Assembly (NCBI RefSeq): GCF_003576645.1
Contig: NC_044920.1
Coordinates: forward strand, 14,763,865 to 14,827,864
Direction: 5' to 3'
Origin: Ipomoea triloba
Lineage: Eukaryota; Streptophyta; Magnoliopsida; Solanales; Convolvulaceae
Length of the DNA: 64,000 bases
The notes under the pieces: generated by a model
Seen by the model: only the letters and a program-made list of their open reading frames with translations
Told to the model about the DNA's origin: nothing
Databases searched by the model: none
In this document: positions 12,170-23,655 of the stretch, piece by piece
Numbering within the stretch: the first letter of the stretch is position 1
How the letters are laid out: every line of letters starts with the position of its first letter
Position numbers and translations under genes: made by a program

Positions 12170-13079
12170 ACCATTCTCTCTCCTTCCACCCAAACCCAAA
12201 TCAAAACCCAAACCCTTCATCTTCCTCACCATCCTCACGCATCACCATAGCCAACAAGCTTAAAATCTCCAAAATCCTACACCAAAAATTCTACCCATTC
12301 CAAATCCATTCCATGCCCGAGCAATGTATGCCGTGTTTCACGGGATGAGTGTTGATTGGAGTAGATCTATGTTCGAGAGATTATGTCATTTTGTGAAGGT
12401 TAAAGGCCAAGTAGGGTACGACCTTTTGGTTTGTGAGATTTTAAGGAAGAAAGGTGTAAGGATTGGTACAGTTAAGGGCTTGACTCGTGACAACTTTGTG
12501 TTAAAAAGAAATATGAAGAGAAAGCCAAGGGAAATGACGTGTTTGACACAAGGTGAAGGTTGTTCCCGTCCGAGAAGAGAAAATGTAACACCCCAATTTT
12601 CAACTCTTACATTTATTACAAATCAGTATTCATATGTTGCGGAAGCTTACATCTTATTAGCAGAAAACTGGGTGCTACCGCCACACCTAGAGTGAATTCT
12701 ATCACCTCTTTGACAAACTCCACTCTAAGTGCACAGGCTAAACTTACAACATTAACAACAATCCCTGTCTACATCAAAGAGTAGACCCCAACCTCAACTT
12801 CCATCCTATTCAAAGCTCATCGGGCTACAGGAACCCACCCTATATAACATCTGTTAACAGAAAACACATTGAAGTGTAGTTAGCACGACGGCTAAGCAAG
12901 GAAATCCATGGGTTATTCAAAACTAAATAAAGGTTTTGTAAAAATTGTTACATAGGAAACCCTATACCGTACTCATCGGCAAAGATTCTACCTGCAACAG
13001 TTATAAATAGCAACTTGCATACATTATGAGCAAAATTCAATAACGTCTCAAATCATTTTCCCTCTTGACAAGGTCATTT

Positions 13080-13213
13080 GGTAATCATTTTCATACCCAA
13101 TAAGATATTGTTAAACAATTAGGTAATCATTTTCATACCCAATAAGATATTGTTAAACAATTAAGCATACTTTTTCATACCCAATAAGATATTGTTAAAC
13201 AATTAAGCATACT
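13080..13213. repeat. Two consecutive exact 42-bp tandem duplications
   Basis: Bases 13080-13121 equal 13122-13163, and 13130-13171 equal 13172-13213. Each identity run is exactly 42 nt and is broken by a mismatch on both sides. This is probably an assembly overlap left unmerged (see findings). Confidence 0.85.
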
Positions 13214-13614
13214 GTAAGTAATGGAAAACATAAATCACACATTTTGCTTGTAATCACTTTAGTAGAAAAACCTTTCCCTCATAATGAAATTCTCATCACT
13301 TTTCACTCTTCAAAGAGAGAGATCACCCATAACCTTTGGGTACTTAAATACTTGTCACATCTTTCTTTCCCGTAGCTACGGCGTAACTACATTCACATTT
13401 CAAAACTCCACTTAGTCCTAGATAGAAAGTGAGTGTGAGGCCTCAGAGTATCCTTTCTCCACTTTTGACTGACCACTTGGATCGTTGAACTCGGGTTCAG
13501 TGGTCATCGCCCGGTCTAATACTGATCCCCTGGACTTATAGGAGCGTTGGAATGATTCTTAGCTAGCCTCACTAGGTTCATAAGAACGACCCCTACCCGA
13601 AAATAGAGTGACTA

Positions 13615-13883
13615 TACTTAAGTGTGCACACCCCCGCAGGAGACCCTTTTCCTTCCTACTTAAGTGTGCACACCCCCGCAGGAGACCCTTTTCCTTCCGG
13701 GTGATATATGCACACCCCCGCAGGAGACCCTTTTCCTTCCGGGTGATATAGTCACACCCCCGCAGGAGACCCTTTTCCTTCCGGGTGATATAGTACTCCC
13801 CCCGCAGGAGACCCTTTTCCTTCCGGGTGATATAGTACTCGCCCCGCAGGAGACCCTTTTCCTTCCGGGTGATATAGTACTCG
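13615..13883. repeat. Five consecutive exact 42-bp lag duplications (GCAGGAGACCC array)
   Basis: It looks like a six-copy minisatellite with anchors gcaggagaccc at 13636, 13678, 13720, 13762, 13804 and 13846. Each lag-42 identity run (starting 13615, 13667, 13711, 13757 and 13800) is exactly 42 nt and then breaks. The 14-residue repeats seen in frames on both strands come from this array and are not a real repeat protein. Confidence 0.85.
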
Positions 13884-16800
13884 ACGAATAGACTTCGCCC
13901 ACAGTATGAGCTGGTCATACAATAACATAACCAGCATACGGAAAGGCACTTTAAGCTCTCTATCCCGTAGGCTACAAGACAAGGTCCTTCACCACTTTTA
14001 CTAGAACTAAGGTTTGAAAACATTTTTCCACCTTTTCCCTTTTCTTGCCTTGAAAATATTTTGGACATACTTGAGTCAATTCCAATACTCGGAAATTGAT
14101 TCCCCCTTTTAACCAAATCCGGAAATTTCCCTTTTCTCTTGCAAAACATTTAGATAATCCACTAACAACCCTTCACAATGGTAAATCAAGTGTAACCATT
14201 CTACACTTCCAACCCCACATTTTTCACATAAGTTCCATACTTGACACATACATCTCAATACATATAACATATGTACTTCCCAACCTTAACATAGGCATAA
14301 TACACAAAATACATTTACTCTTTACATGTACATAATACCACCTCCTTATAAGAAAATTTCAGCTTGGCGCAGTCCGAAAGATTGAGCCGGTAAAAATAAT
14401 TCCCGAACTCTTTTTCACTTGAAATTTTTATGGTAGAACCCCAACTCATAGTACTTGATTTCCATAAAAAGTTTTGATCATTTTGATCCGCGAATAAACA
14501 CAGAAAATTCCATTTTTGCCCTTGGCAGTGTGCTGTCCAGAATTTTTCTCTCTGGACCAGTTTTGGAAAAAAATTCGAAAACCATACTTATACTACTCCG
14601 ATCATTATGAAATTTTATATGCAGGTTCTACACTTATAGAACTACATATCTGAAAAACATAGAATCAAAATACCTTACCAATTTTTCCCAATAAATCTCA
14701 GAAGTTACTGCCAGAGACTATCTTGATTTTTTTCAATATTTTCACAAGTATAAGCTTATATGGACATAAATACAACATATACATGCATATATTAGCTATG
14801 AACATGTACACAAAAACTACCAAAAATTCAAAGAGTAATTTCTTGAACCATCTAAGAGTTCCTCAAGTTAAACACATAATTTTCACATAACACATAGATT
14901 TCATGTACACCAATCAACCACAATTCACAACCTAGCTATCAATTATCTAGTTTCAAATAACCTCAACCAAATAAAGGGATTCCTTACCTCCTTGAGAGTA
15001 TATTAACACCGTAGGATGAATTTTGGATCTTTTCCCCCAATTTACTCAAAACCCTAAGATCAAAATCAACACCATAACAACAAATATTAAGAACTTAAGC
15101 TTAGATTCATGTTCTAGGAGGAAAAACAAAGCTTTCCACCGAATAAAATCGAAGTTTTACCGAATAGTTTGACACTTGTGAAGAAACTTGGCTATGGAAG
15201 CAAGCTTTAATGGAGGAAAAATGGTGAAGAAGATGAAGATGATCACACTTTCTCTCTCTCTCTTTGATTTCGGCAATTTGAAGGGAAATGGAAAAAAAAT
15301 TAAAGACAAAGCTTATATATTATATGAGGGAGCTTGTAGGATAAGCCACATTATTTGGATCATCTTCAAGAATTAATTAAATAATAACATGTGGCTAGAA
15401 ATGGTGACAAGTGTCAAAATCTTATGGTAACTCAAGAAAAATATCTTCAATTGGACTGGTAAGGGTCAAAACAGATATAATTTCGGTAGGAAATAATTTA
15501 AATAGGAATAATTCTGAAACTAAAAATTTATCTCAGACTGAAACTCAAAATTGGGCTAGGTTCGGTACACCGCGAAATTCTGCGATGTTACGGTCAAAAT
15601 AAATTTTCACCCTTGTAGTCCGTCTAATTCTAACTCAACTAAGCAGGAAGTTCATACTTAGTCATAATATGCATAATCATCCATTTCCTAGGAAATCCGA
15701 GCTGAAAATTCGTTCCTTAAAAATTTTACGGTTCGCGATCGGTACGTATGATCGCAGCTTAATAACAACTATACTCCCTTATTAAAATTCTTTTGAAATA
15801 TCTGAAGATCATAACTTATGAATGTCAACGCCTTAGGATAAAATAATAATGTTAGGAAAATACGGGGTATTACAGAAAATATTGTTGATCTAAATTTACC
15901 AAGCCAAGGAGGAACTAGTCTTGAGATTGTTGGTGTTGCCGAAGGTGTTCGTGATGGTATAGCCGAAAGTGAACAAGCGGAAAGGAATGAATCGAGAACC
16001 ACTTTAAGCCAAGTTCTTGAGAGTGTTGGATTAAACACTCCAAGTGATGGTCTAACCCGTGGAAATGAAGAAGAAGTTGAGGAAGAACAAGAAAACTTTC
16101 ATGTGCATTTTGATGTTGAGGCCGAGACAAGAGATGAAGTGCCAAATATTGAGAATTTTGTGGAACCACCCGTGGAGGAAATTGGAGAGCTACCCGTAGA
16201 GGAACCCATAGAGCAACTTGAAGAGAAACATGTAGAGCATTTTGTGGAGGAAATTGGAGTTCAAGTTGGGAGTTCAAGTGGAACACAAAGTGAAACTTTG
16301 GAGAGTCTACGAACCGAATTGGAGCAACACTTTGAGCACATTAAAGATGGATTCGAAGACTTTAATGAGATATTTGAGAATTCTACCAAGGCCACAAATG
16401 ATAAAATTCATGCCTTGAGTGACAAGATGAATTAAATGGAGAAAAAAATTGCAAGAATTAATCCAGTGATGCGTGATGAAGTTACGGCATTGAAGGCTGA
16501 ATGGAGTGTCAATTTTCAAAAGGAAAAAGCTGCAATGGCCGAAATAATTCAAGCTCAAAAGGGTGAAGTTACCATTTTAAAGGGCATGTATACGCATCAA
16601 ATGCAACAGTTGGAAGGGTTGAAGAAAACTGTTGACAATTTTTGCAAAATTCAAAATGAGGAAGTCCAAAAAGTAAGAGAAGAAAATGCAACAATTTATG
16701 GCACTTGTAATTCATTAGTTGATTTGTTGCATGACATGGCCAAGGACATCAAAGAACTCAAAGGAAAGCAAGAAGAATGCCTCTCTCTTGATCGTGAAAT

Positions 16801-17673
16801 TCGGGTGCAACAGAAAGGGGATGCACACTTTTTCCCAAGAATATTAGATGCTGCCAAAACAGGGGGAAGAAAGGTCAATCAATTTGGCCAAGTTGGTTCG
16901 AGTTCCACCGCACCTACTCAGGGGGAACGAACACAGGGGGAAGGAGCAAAATCAACTTTTAAAATTTTTGCTAACCCCGCAGGAAATGTATTTTCTACAT
17001 TTACAACCCCAAGGCAGGCAAGTCAACCGAATACACCCGCGATGACCGATCAAGAGCGCGAAGACCGAATGGTGGATTTATTTGCCGATCATTTAGGAGT
17101 CACACACGATGCCATCTTAGATCAAGAAGGGAGAAATCCAAGAGAGTGTGCAAGGTGGTATTTGCGAAAATTCTTTCCCGCAAATGATCTACGCGAAGCC
17201 GCGGAGTGTTACAAGATTGGTAGAGTATTTCAACAATTCTACCATTTGGAGGACAAGGATGACTTTGGTAAGCTTAGGAAAAGAATAAATAACATGTTGG
17301 GTATTTAATTTCATTCCTAGCTTACTTTAAAATCACAAGTTCATGATGCTATTTTGATATGATGGTGATAATTCGAATTGTTATGTAATAGTTCGAATTA
17401 ATGGGTCTTATGCTAATTTATCTATCTTTATTAGTTTTGTGTGTTATGGCTTTAATTTGACTTAATATTATGTTGCATGCATGTTGGTACAAAATTAAAA
17501 TTCTAAGATGAATTAATCCAACAATGCATACCTTTTTGTACAAGTCAAAGTTAATAAAGCCGTAGGTCAAAAATCTATGAAAACTCATCGTAATGGCTAG
17601 TCGCAATAAAATTGAAAAATAAAATCAGTTGATTTATAGACTGAGCCAAATATGATTGAGTATAGGTTTTGGC

Positions 17674-17693
17674 ATCATCAAAAAGGGGGAAAT
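17674..17693 (+). promoter_or_regulatory. Sirevirus polypurine tract
   Basis: CATCAAAAAGGGGGAAAT directly precedes the 3' LTR. It is the plus-strand primer site, of typical Sirevirus form (AAAAAGGGGGA). Confidence 0.75.
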
Positions 17694-19869
17694 TATTAGG
17701 AATAAAATTGTAATAGTTTTGATGAGCCAATTTGTAATTTTAGAAATCCCCTATTTTATTTTTAGAGTGTAGAGTTTGGACCCGAAAGGCAAGTCATGAC
17801 AATAGTTTGGTTCGAATTATTGTCTTATAGAGTTTAGTTTGCAATGACTCTTGTAAGTCATTTGTTTCCACTATACACATGAGTGTATATGATCCAATGG
17901 TCAAGGCCAAATTATCTTTGCTAGAAGACTTGAGTTTGAATCCTATTGAGAACATTTTGAACTTTGAGAGCAAGGATGGGAGCTAGTAGTATCACGGCTC
18001 AAAGTCAATTTTTGGGTCAATGGAGGAACTTATGGAGCAACTCATGGAGCAAGTATAGTCAAATGGAGGAAGTTTAAGTCAAATAGTCAAAGCCGAGAAG
18101 AAGTTCAAGATCCACTATCTCTACACCATACGCTATACAATGCTAAGAAGGATCAAATATATTTATTTGATAGATATGACCGAATGAGCTGAAATGGAGA
18201 AAATGGTTAAAGACTTGAGTATATACCTAATGGTCCAGCGTTTGAATCCTACTTGTTACATTTTTAATACTAAGGAAGAAGCTTGGGAGCTACTTGACAC
18301 GGCTAAATTTTTGAGGAGCAAGTCAAAGTCAAATGGTCAAGGGAGCTACTTATGGAGTAACTTTTGGTCAATGGAGCTACTTGGAGAGTAACTCTTGTTG
18401 ATTCTTACCAAGACTTATGCGCGTGACACACACCAATTTAATACACGCGTGAAGAGCTCTTTGGAGCAACTTATGGAGCAACCTAAAGTGGAATTTATAC
18501 TTAACCATTTTTGCATGGTTCATATTTATCCCAATACGTGATGCTATGAACCAGAAGAAATCTGAAGGTGGTGATTTCCTGAAGATCATTGTTCATACTC
18601 AAGCAAGAGCCACCCGGTAAATATATTTTGAAAGATCAACTTGCCCAAGATCAAATCAAGAATACAAAAAAGTCAAGAATATCAAGCTCTGAAGGATACA
18701 AAGTCTGCAATATCAAGCTGAGAAGGCAACAAAGTAAAAAATTGGAGGCTACAAGTTTCAAGGATCAATCAAGTCGTAAAAGAAGACTTTGTGAGCATAC
18801 AGAAGTAATTTGTCAAAAGTTACCAGTGACATTAAATGTGCAGATCAAATTGGAGATTTTATTAGATCAAATTGGCAAGTTATCAGATCAACGGTATGGT
18901 CATTAAATGAGAAGGTATGGCCATCAAGATCAGATTGGAATGACCAATCAGATCAAGTGAACGTTCAAAATTTGAATGTTCATAACGGGCAAATAATTCC
19001 TTGAATTATAAAAAGCCCAAGAAGACTTGAAGACCAGTACGAAGCACAGAGGTGACGAGATATAGAATCGATCGGACTTACAACGAAAAATACAAAGTGC
19101 TGAGATTTTGAGCTATACACGAGAGGATTTCAAGTCTTAGAAAAGAAATTTTTATTTCTTTAAAAAAAAAAGTTGTATCTCTACTGAGAGTAGAAAGGAG
19201 TGTAGCTGGGTGCGTAACACTCGGGTGAACTAAGTGTAGCTTTGTGCGTAACACTTGGTTGGAACGTAGCTTTGTGCGTAGCGTTCGGGAACGTAGCTTC
19301 GTGTGTAGCGTTTCTGGGAGCGTAGCTTTGTGCATAGCGCTCGGGAGCTTAGCTTTGTGCGAAGAGCTCGTGGTTGAGTGTAGCTTTGTGCGTAGCACTC
19401 GGGAGTTTCACTATTGTATCTGGGTGATTGAAGATAGTGGAAACCTTCCTTGGAGCAAGGAAGAAGTGGAGTTGGAGAATTACACCATCGCCGAACCACT
19501 ATAAATCTCTGCCTCTCATTTACTTTACTGCACTTTACATATTTGCATGTTTTAACTCACTAACCCTTTACGTACTGTGTTGATCATATCATCTGGGTTT
19601 GAGTGTTCCCACGTTCGCATGTGGCTCAAACTTTACATACATGTTCTTTGAGATATTCTAAGTATTTCCAACGTATTGCATGTCAAGTATCTCTTCAGTT
19701 TTACGCAGTTTTATTTTATAGCACTTTACCGTACGATATTCCGCTGCACATTTCAAGTTGAATTTATTCACTTGAAATCTCTGTTGTTGAAGTGTTATAA
19801 AGTTTTTTAATTGTTTGAGAAGTCTATTCACCCCCCCTCTAGACTTCTCCCACCCTATCGGGACCAACA
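17694..19869 (+). mobile_element. Sirevirus 3' LTR
   Basis: It begins TATTAGGAAT, where TGTTAGGAA is usual, so the terminal TG appears mutated to TA. It ends with a C7 run, then CACCCTATCGGGACCAACA at 19869. A TATAAAAAG box lies at 19007-19015. A diverged tandem array (gtagctttgtgcgtagc, spacing 27-33 bp) occupies 19200-19400 and makes spurious ORFs on both strands. No gene is present. Confidence 0.8.
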
Positions 19870-20416
19870 GATACTCACAAGATGGTCTCTCATATGGTAT
19901 GAATTGGGTGAAATTTTGAGCAAAAGGTGGTGTTTCATGGAAATATCTATCATGTTGTTGAGGTGGGGGTGAATAGCTAGGATGAGTGTAAGATTGAGAA
20001 TACCTATTTCTCACAGGATTATAATTTGATGGAGGGTTATAATGAGATGGAGGTTTAACAATTGAAGGAATTGCGGCATGTAATGCCGGGTCACAACTAG
20101 GATCAATCTCCTTCATGACTTGAATAAGTCGGTTGTTAATACTCTCAGCTATAGAACTAAGGGATTTCTCTCCATTTTGGTATGTAGATTTCTCAATTCT
20201 CTCATGGGTAAGCATAGAGGGGGTATTGTAAGGATACTGTGCGTAGTTGGGATAAGGTAGAGTATTTAGGTAAGGAGAGTAGGTATATTGTGGTGGTGGG
20301 TATTCATAAGGATTTGGATAGTAATATGGGTAAGGTTCATAGGTTTGGGGTGGAATATTTGTTGTATATGGTCTGCCATGGTATGGGTAACCATGGGAAT
20401 TCGGATAAACACTCAT
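19870..20416 (-). pseudogene. gag: N-terminal gag fragment of an Athila-like element
   Basis: It starts at an ATG (20416 on the minus strand) about 230 bp downstream of a tRNA-Asp-type primer site. The product is very rich in Tyr and Pro (PYPYYYPNPYEYPPPQYTY) and holds a segment LSSIAESINNRLIQVMKEI. It is cut at 19869/19870 by the Sirevirus LTR; the frame runs on into that LTR by chance. The position fits the gag N-terminus of an Athila/Tat-type element, but no conserved capsid domain remains. Confidence 0.6.
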
Positions 20417-20647
20417 TGGTAAGCTTCAATTGATTTGATAAAGAAAATTTCCTGCACAAAGCTTAACCAACAACAAATATATGCAACTAGAAGTAGTTGC
20501 AAGTGAGCAATAAAATATTCAAGACAAAGTAAGCTCACTTCTTCAAGCAAATAACAAAAATAAGAAAATAAAACAAATAAAAAGAAAGCAATTCAAGAAC
20601 TCTTAAAATTCTACTTCAAAGATGTCAACACTATTCGAAACCGTTTG

Positions 20648-20668
20648 CCATCCCCGGCAATGGCGCCA
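20648..20668 (-). promoter_or_regulatory. Primer binding site, tRNA-Asp type
   Basis: On the minus strand it reads TGGCGCCATTGCCGGGGA, the Athila/Tat-style primer site with one change from TGGCGCCGTTGCCGGGGA. It lies three bases inside the LTR border. Confidence 0.85.
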
Positions 20669-20671
20669 TTT

Positions 20672-22012
20672 TGAAGGATGTAATTTAGGGTGAGGGTGAA
20701 TGTGAAGTGGTAAAACGAAGAGTCAAGACTCCCCGAGTTTCGTGTCTCTCAAGGATGGCGAATGGGAACCGAATTAATGTGTTGGCATCTAAGAGGTTGA
20801 AGGAAAAGAGTTACGGGAATGGATAGGGGTTGTATTCATTGATAAGAGAGGGGAAAGTTGATAAGGGTTGTGATAAAAATAAAGGAAAGACGGAGATCGG
20901 GGCCTTAGGCTTCTCTATGTGGACTATCTTTGTATGGTTTCATGAGCTAGAGATGTGGAATAGCCTAGGGAGTTCATGGCACATCACCAAGTGGCGTCAC
21001 ACTTTGGACTCCCACATCCTCATTCGGTTGGGGCATTTCATCGAACACTTTGTCTACCACTCCTCTCGGATCTTGTCCTTTCGGACTAAGAGTGGAGATG
21101 TAGGCCGCTATCGCGCACACACTCACTTCCTTTGAGTTTGCTACCTAAGGTGCACACTTAGGCACAAAGCAGTATGAACATCATCCACACAAGTTCATCA
21201 TCCAACAATAAAAAAGCTCACATTTAATCTAGCAATTTATATCAAGCATCCACATAGATTAACCTTGGGGCCACCAATCCCTTTCTACTCTACTCTAACA
21301 TACTAAAGAAACAAGGAAAAGATATGAAATCTCAAAGAAGCAAATACTAGATAAAGAAATGGATAGAATAGTTACCACCCTCAAGAGGGGAGTCTTTTAC
21401 AATTTGTCTTTGAAGCTCCAATCTTCTTCCTTGCCCCTTGAAGCTAATCTAATCTAGGAGAAGAGGAATTTCCCCCAAGAGGGGAGAAAATCCCTAAGAA
21501 AACCTAATCTAAACTATTGTATGCTAAAATCTGATTTTATCTACTACTATCTACTGCCTAGGGTTGGAGATAATGATCCTTATATAGGGGGAACAAAATA
21601 GGGGCAAGATAGATAATTTCTGCGCAGCAGAATTTTAGGGCATTACAGGGTTCTCGACGCGTCGAGCCAGGGGCTCAACGCATCGAGCCCTTAAGGAATT
21701 TCTAGAAAAATCATACGGCACATTCTTGACGCGTCGAGCCTTGAGGCTTCGACGATTATCGCTACGCGTTGTGGAGGGCATGGGGAGCTACTGGAATGTT
21801 TCCACGCCCCTCCACACGCGTGTGAGGCTGCGTGGGAGGCTCCTGCTTCATGGCTTCTTCATTTTCTGCCCAATTTCGGCCTTATGTCCTCCTTTTGGCT
21901 GTACGATACCTTAAAAACATTTTCCATGCTCTCGTTAGAAGTTATTGGTCACATCTAAGTCTAAATGCATGAAATTTTTATAAAATGAGTAATAAACTAT
22001 ACAATTCTAGCA
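20672..22012 (-). mobile_element. Athila-like 5' LTR
   Basis: It is bounded by TGAAGGATG and ATTCTAGCA, adjoins the primer site, and is about 1.34 kb. It shares organisation with the 29527-30845 LTR, including 'gactccccgag' and the ACACGCGTGT hairpin (21802-21835). It abuts chromovirus A pol at 22013, so it interrupts or truncates that element. The ORFs inside are not genes. Confidence 0.75.
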
Positions 22013-23451
22013 TGGCTCGACGAGATCTGGAGGAGCCAGATTGGCGATGCCCGATTGAGCAAGTTGAGAGCCAGTTTGGTCGATGGCAAGAAAGGACCCT
22101 TCGAGCTACATCCCGATGGCATTTTGCGTTATCAAGGGTGTTGGTGCGTGCCAGCCTCGTGTAGGGAGCTGAAGAAGTAGATATTGGAAGAAAGTCATCA
22201 TACCCCATATTCAGTACACTCTGGTGGTGACAAGTTATATAAGGACATGAAGTATTTGTTCTGGTGGCCTAATATGAAAAAAGGAAGTAGCCGACTTCGT
22301 GATCCCATGTTTAAATTGTCAAAAGGTTAAAGCAGAAAGGTGTAAGACTAAGGGAATGGTACGACCCCTAGAGATACCTGAAGGGAAGTGGGATTCAATC
22401 TCGATGGATTTCGTGGGTGGGTTACAGTTGACCAAGACAGGGAAGGACAAGATTTGGGTGATTGTGGATCGCCTCACCAAGACAGCCTGTTTCATCGCTA
22501 TGAAAGATATTTGGTCTATGGATCAGTTGGCTAAGGCTTATATCAACCAAGTAGTGAAATATCATGGAGTACCCCGCCACATCGGGTCGGATCGAGACTC
22601 AAGGTTCTTGTCACAGTTTTGGAAGTCACTACAGGCAGCTTTGGGTACTAGGCTGAAGATGAGCATTGCTTTTCATCCCGCCACCGATGGGCAAACTCAG
22701 CGGATCATCCAGACGTTGGAAGATATGTTACAAGCCTGTATGCTGGATTTTCAAGGATCATGGGAAGAGCATCTCGACCTGATTGAGTTTTCTTACAACA
22801 ACAGCTACCACGCCAGCATTCAGATGGCACCCTATGAGGCCCTCTACGGCCAGAACTGTAGAAGCCCGCTATGTTGGGAAGACTTTGTAAACCTAGTGAC
22901 CTTGGGACCACAGTATCTGCAGGAGGCCACGGAGAAGGTCAAGTTAATTCAAAGGAGAATGAAGGCCGCTCAAGATCGCCAAGTCTTATGCCGACTTTTG
23001 AAGAAGACCAGCGGAGTTCCAAGAAGGGGAGAAAGTGTGGCTGAAGATTTCACTATCTAAGGGAGTGATGAGATTCGGAAAGAAAGGGGAATTGAGTCCT
23101 CGGTTCATCGGCCCTTACGAGGTCTTAGAGAGGGTTGGGACGGTGGCTTATCGCTTAGCTTTGCCAGCAGAGTTGGACCGAGTGCACGACATATTCCATG
23201 TCTCCCAGTTGAAGAAATACGTGTACGACGCTTCTCACGTGATTCCACCGGAGATCCTTGATCTAGACGAGACGCTGTCCTACGAAGAGAAGCCAGTGAG
23301 GATTATGGATTCCAAGACCCGAGAGACTCGTCGTAAAGCAGTCAAGCTGGTGAAGGTATGCTGGTCCAACCATGGAGTCGAGGAAGCCACCTGGGAGATG
23401 GAGGACGAGATGAGGAGGCGTTACCTGGCTTTATTTGACCTAGGTAAGTAG
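22013..23451 (+). pseudogene. pol: Chromovirus A pol, integrase and chromodomain end
   Basis: The fragment begins in the linker after RNase H (counterpart of the WLDEIR region of element C). It has the integrase zinc-binding HHCC block (PYSVH...CLNCQKVK), the catalytic core (SISMDFVGGL; GSDRDSRFLSQFW; AFHPATDGQTQ) and a C-terminal chromodomain-like block (RKAVKLVKVCWSNHGVEEAT) ending LFDLGK-stop at 23451. Defects: TAG at 22178-22180 in place of the Gln before ILEES, a frameshift near 22280 (an extra A in a poly-A run) and another near 22980. RT and RNase H are absent. The domain order identifies a Tekay/Del-type chromovirus. Confidence 0.88.
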
Positions 23452-23637
23452 TTAGCTTAGTTCTTGCATGTTGTGCATGGGTTGGGTGAGCTAGAAGTTT
23501 AGGAGTTAGTAATATAGTATGTCTTTAAGTTTAAGTTTGGATGAGCAATCGTTTCTTTAACTTTTGATCGATCCTTTATGTCTTTAATCTCTTCCGTTTC
23601 AAGTTCCCGTGGGCTTTGAGCTTCAGGGACGAAGCTC

Positions 23638-23655
23638 CTTTTAAGGGGAGTAGAG
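23638..23655 (+). promoter_or_regulatory. Polypurine tract of chromovirus A
   Basis: TTTTAAGGGGAGTAGAG ends at the LTR border. The same block appears inverted beside the 3' LTR of element C. Confidence 0.75.

Larger units (their letters stand above)
12584..15874 (-). mobile_element. Solo Ty3/gypsy LTR inserted in the env-like ORF
   Basis: It starts TGTAACACCCCAATTTTC and ends CGGGGTATTACA, with a perfect 5-bp target duplication gaaaa (12579-12583 and 15875-15879). There is no internal coding region. Read on the minus strand it begins TGTAATACCCCGTATTTTCC, the same family as the plus-strand LTR 35150-38467, so its orientation is minus. Its length is inflated by the 42-bp duplications at 13080-13213 and 13615-13883. 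Confidence 0.88.
12324..17308 (+). pseudogene. Sirevirus envelope-like second ORF, split by a solo LTR
   Basis: The N-terminal part (12324-12583) carries MYAVFHGMSVDWSRSMFERL and 'GYDLLVCEILRKKGV', resembling the 'putative plant transposon protein' domain seen in Sirevirus ORF2 products. After the LTR insertion the same frame resumes at 15875. It continues as an acidic Glu/Val-rich segment (about 16060-16300) and a long coiled coil (about 16300-16800, with many Lys/Glu heptads), then a conserved C-terminal block (about 17040-17308) ending at TAA 17306-17308. A TAA at 16433-16435 lies between N and M-E-K-K where a Gln codon would fit. No transmembrane segment or signal peptide is evident in what remains, so a true envelope role is doubtful. 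The function of this protein family is not known. Confidence 0.75.
7985..19869 (+). mobile_element. Ty1/copia Sirevirus (SIRE/Maximus-like), 5'-truncated
   Basis: Order along the plus strand: gag/protease linker, protease, integrase, RT, RNase H (to 11617), env-like ORF (12324-17308, split), polypurine tract, 3' LTR (17694-19869). The copia domain order, an [23 protein letters not shown] RNase H, a long second ORF with a coiled coil, and an LTR end with a C7 run before GGGACCAACA together point to the Sirevirus lineage. The 5' LTR, primer site and most of gag are missing. A solo gypsy LTR (12584-15874) is nested inside. Confidence 0.85.

Noticed and set aside
13615..13902. Apparent 14-residue repeat proteins on both strands, or a CRISPR-like array
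   Set aside because: They come from the 42-bp duplications inside a plant LTR; there are no unique spacers, and the repeat count is probably an assembly product.
19078..19504. Arg/Ser/Thr-rich ORFs on both strands
   Set aside because: They lie in the tandem array of the Sirevirus 3' LTR (gtagctttgtgcgtagc units).
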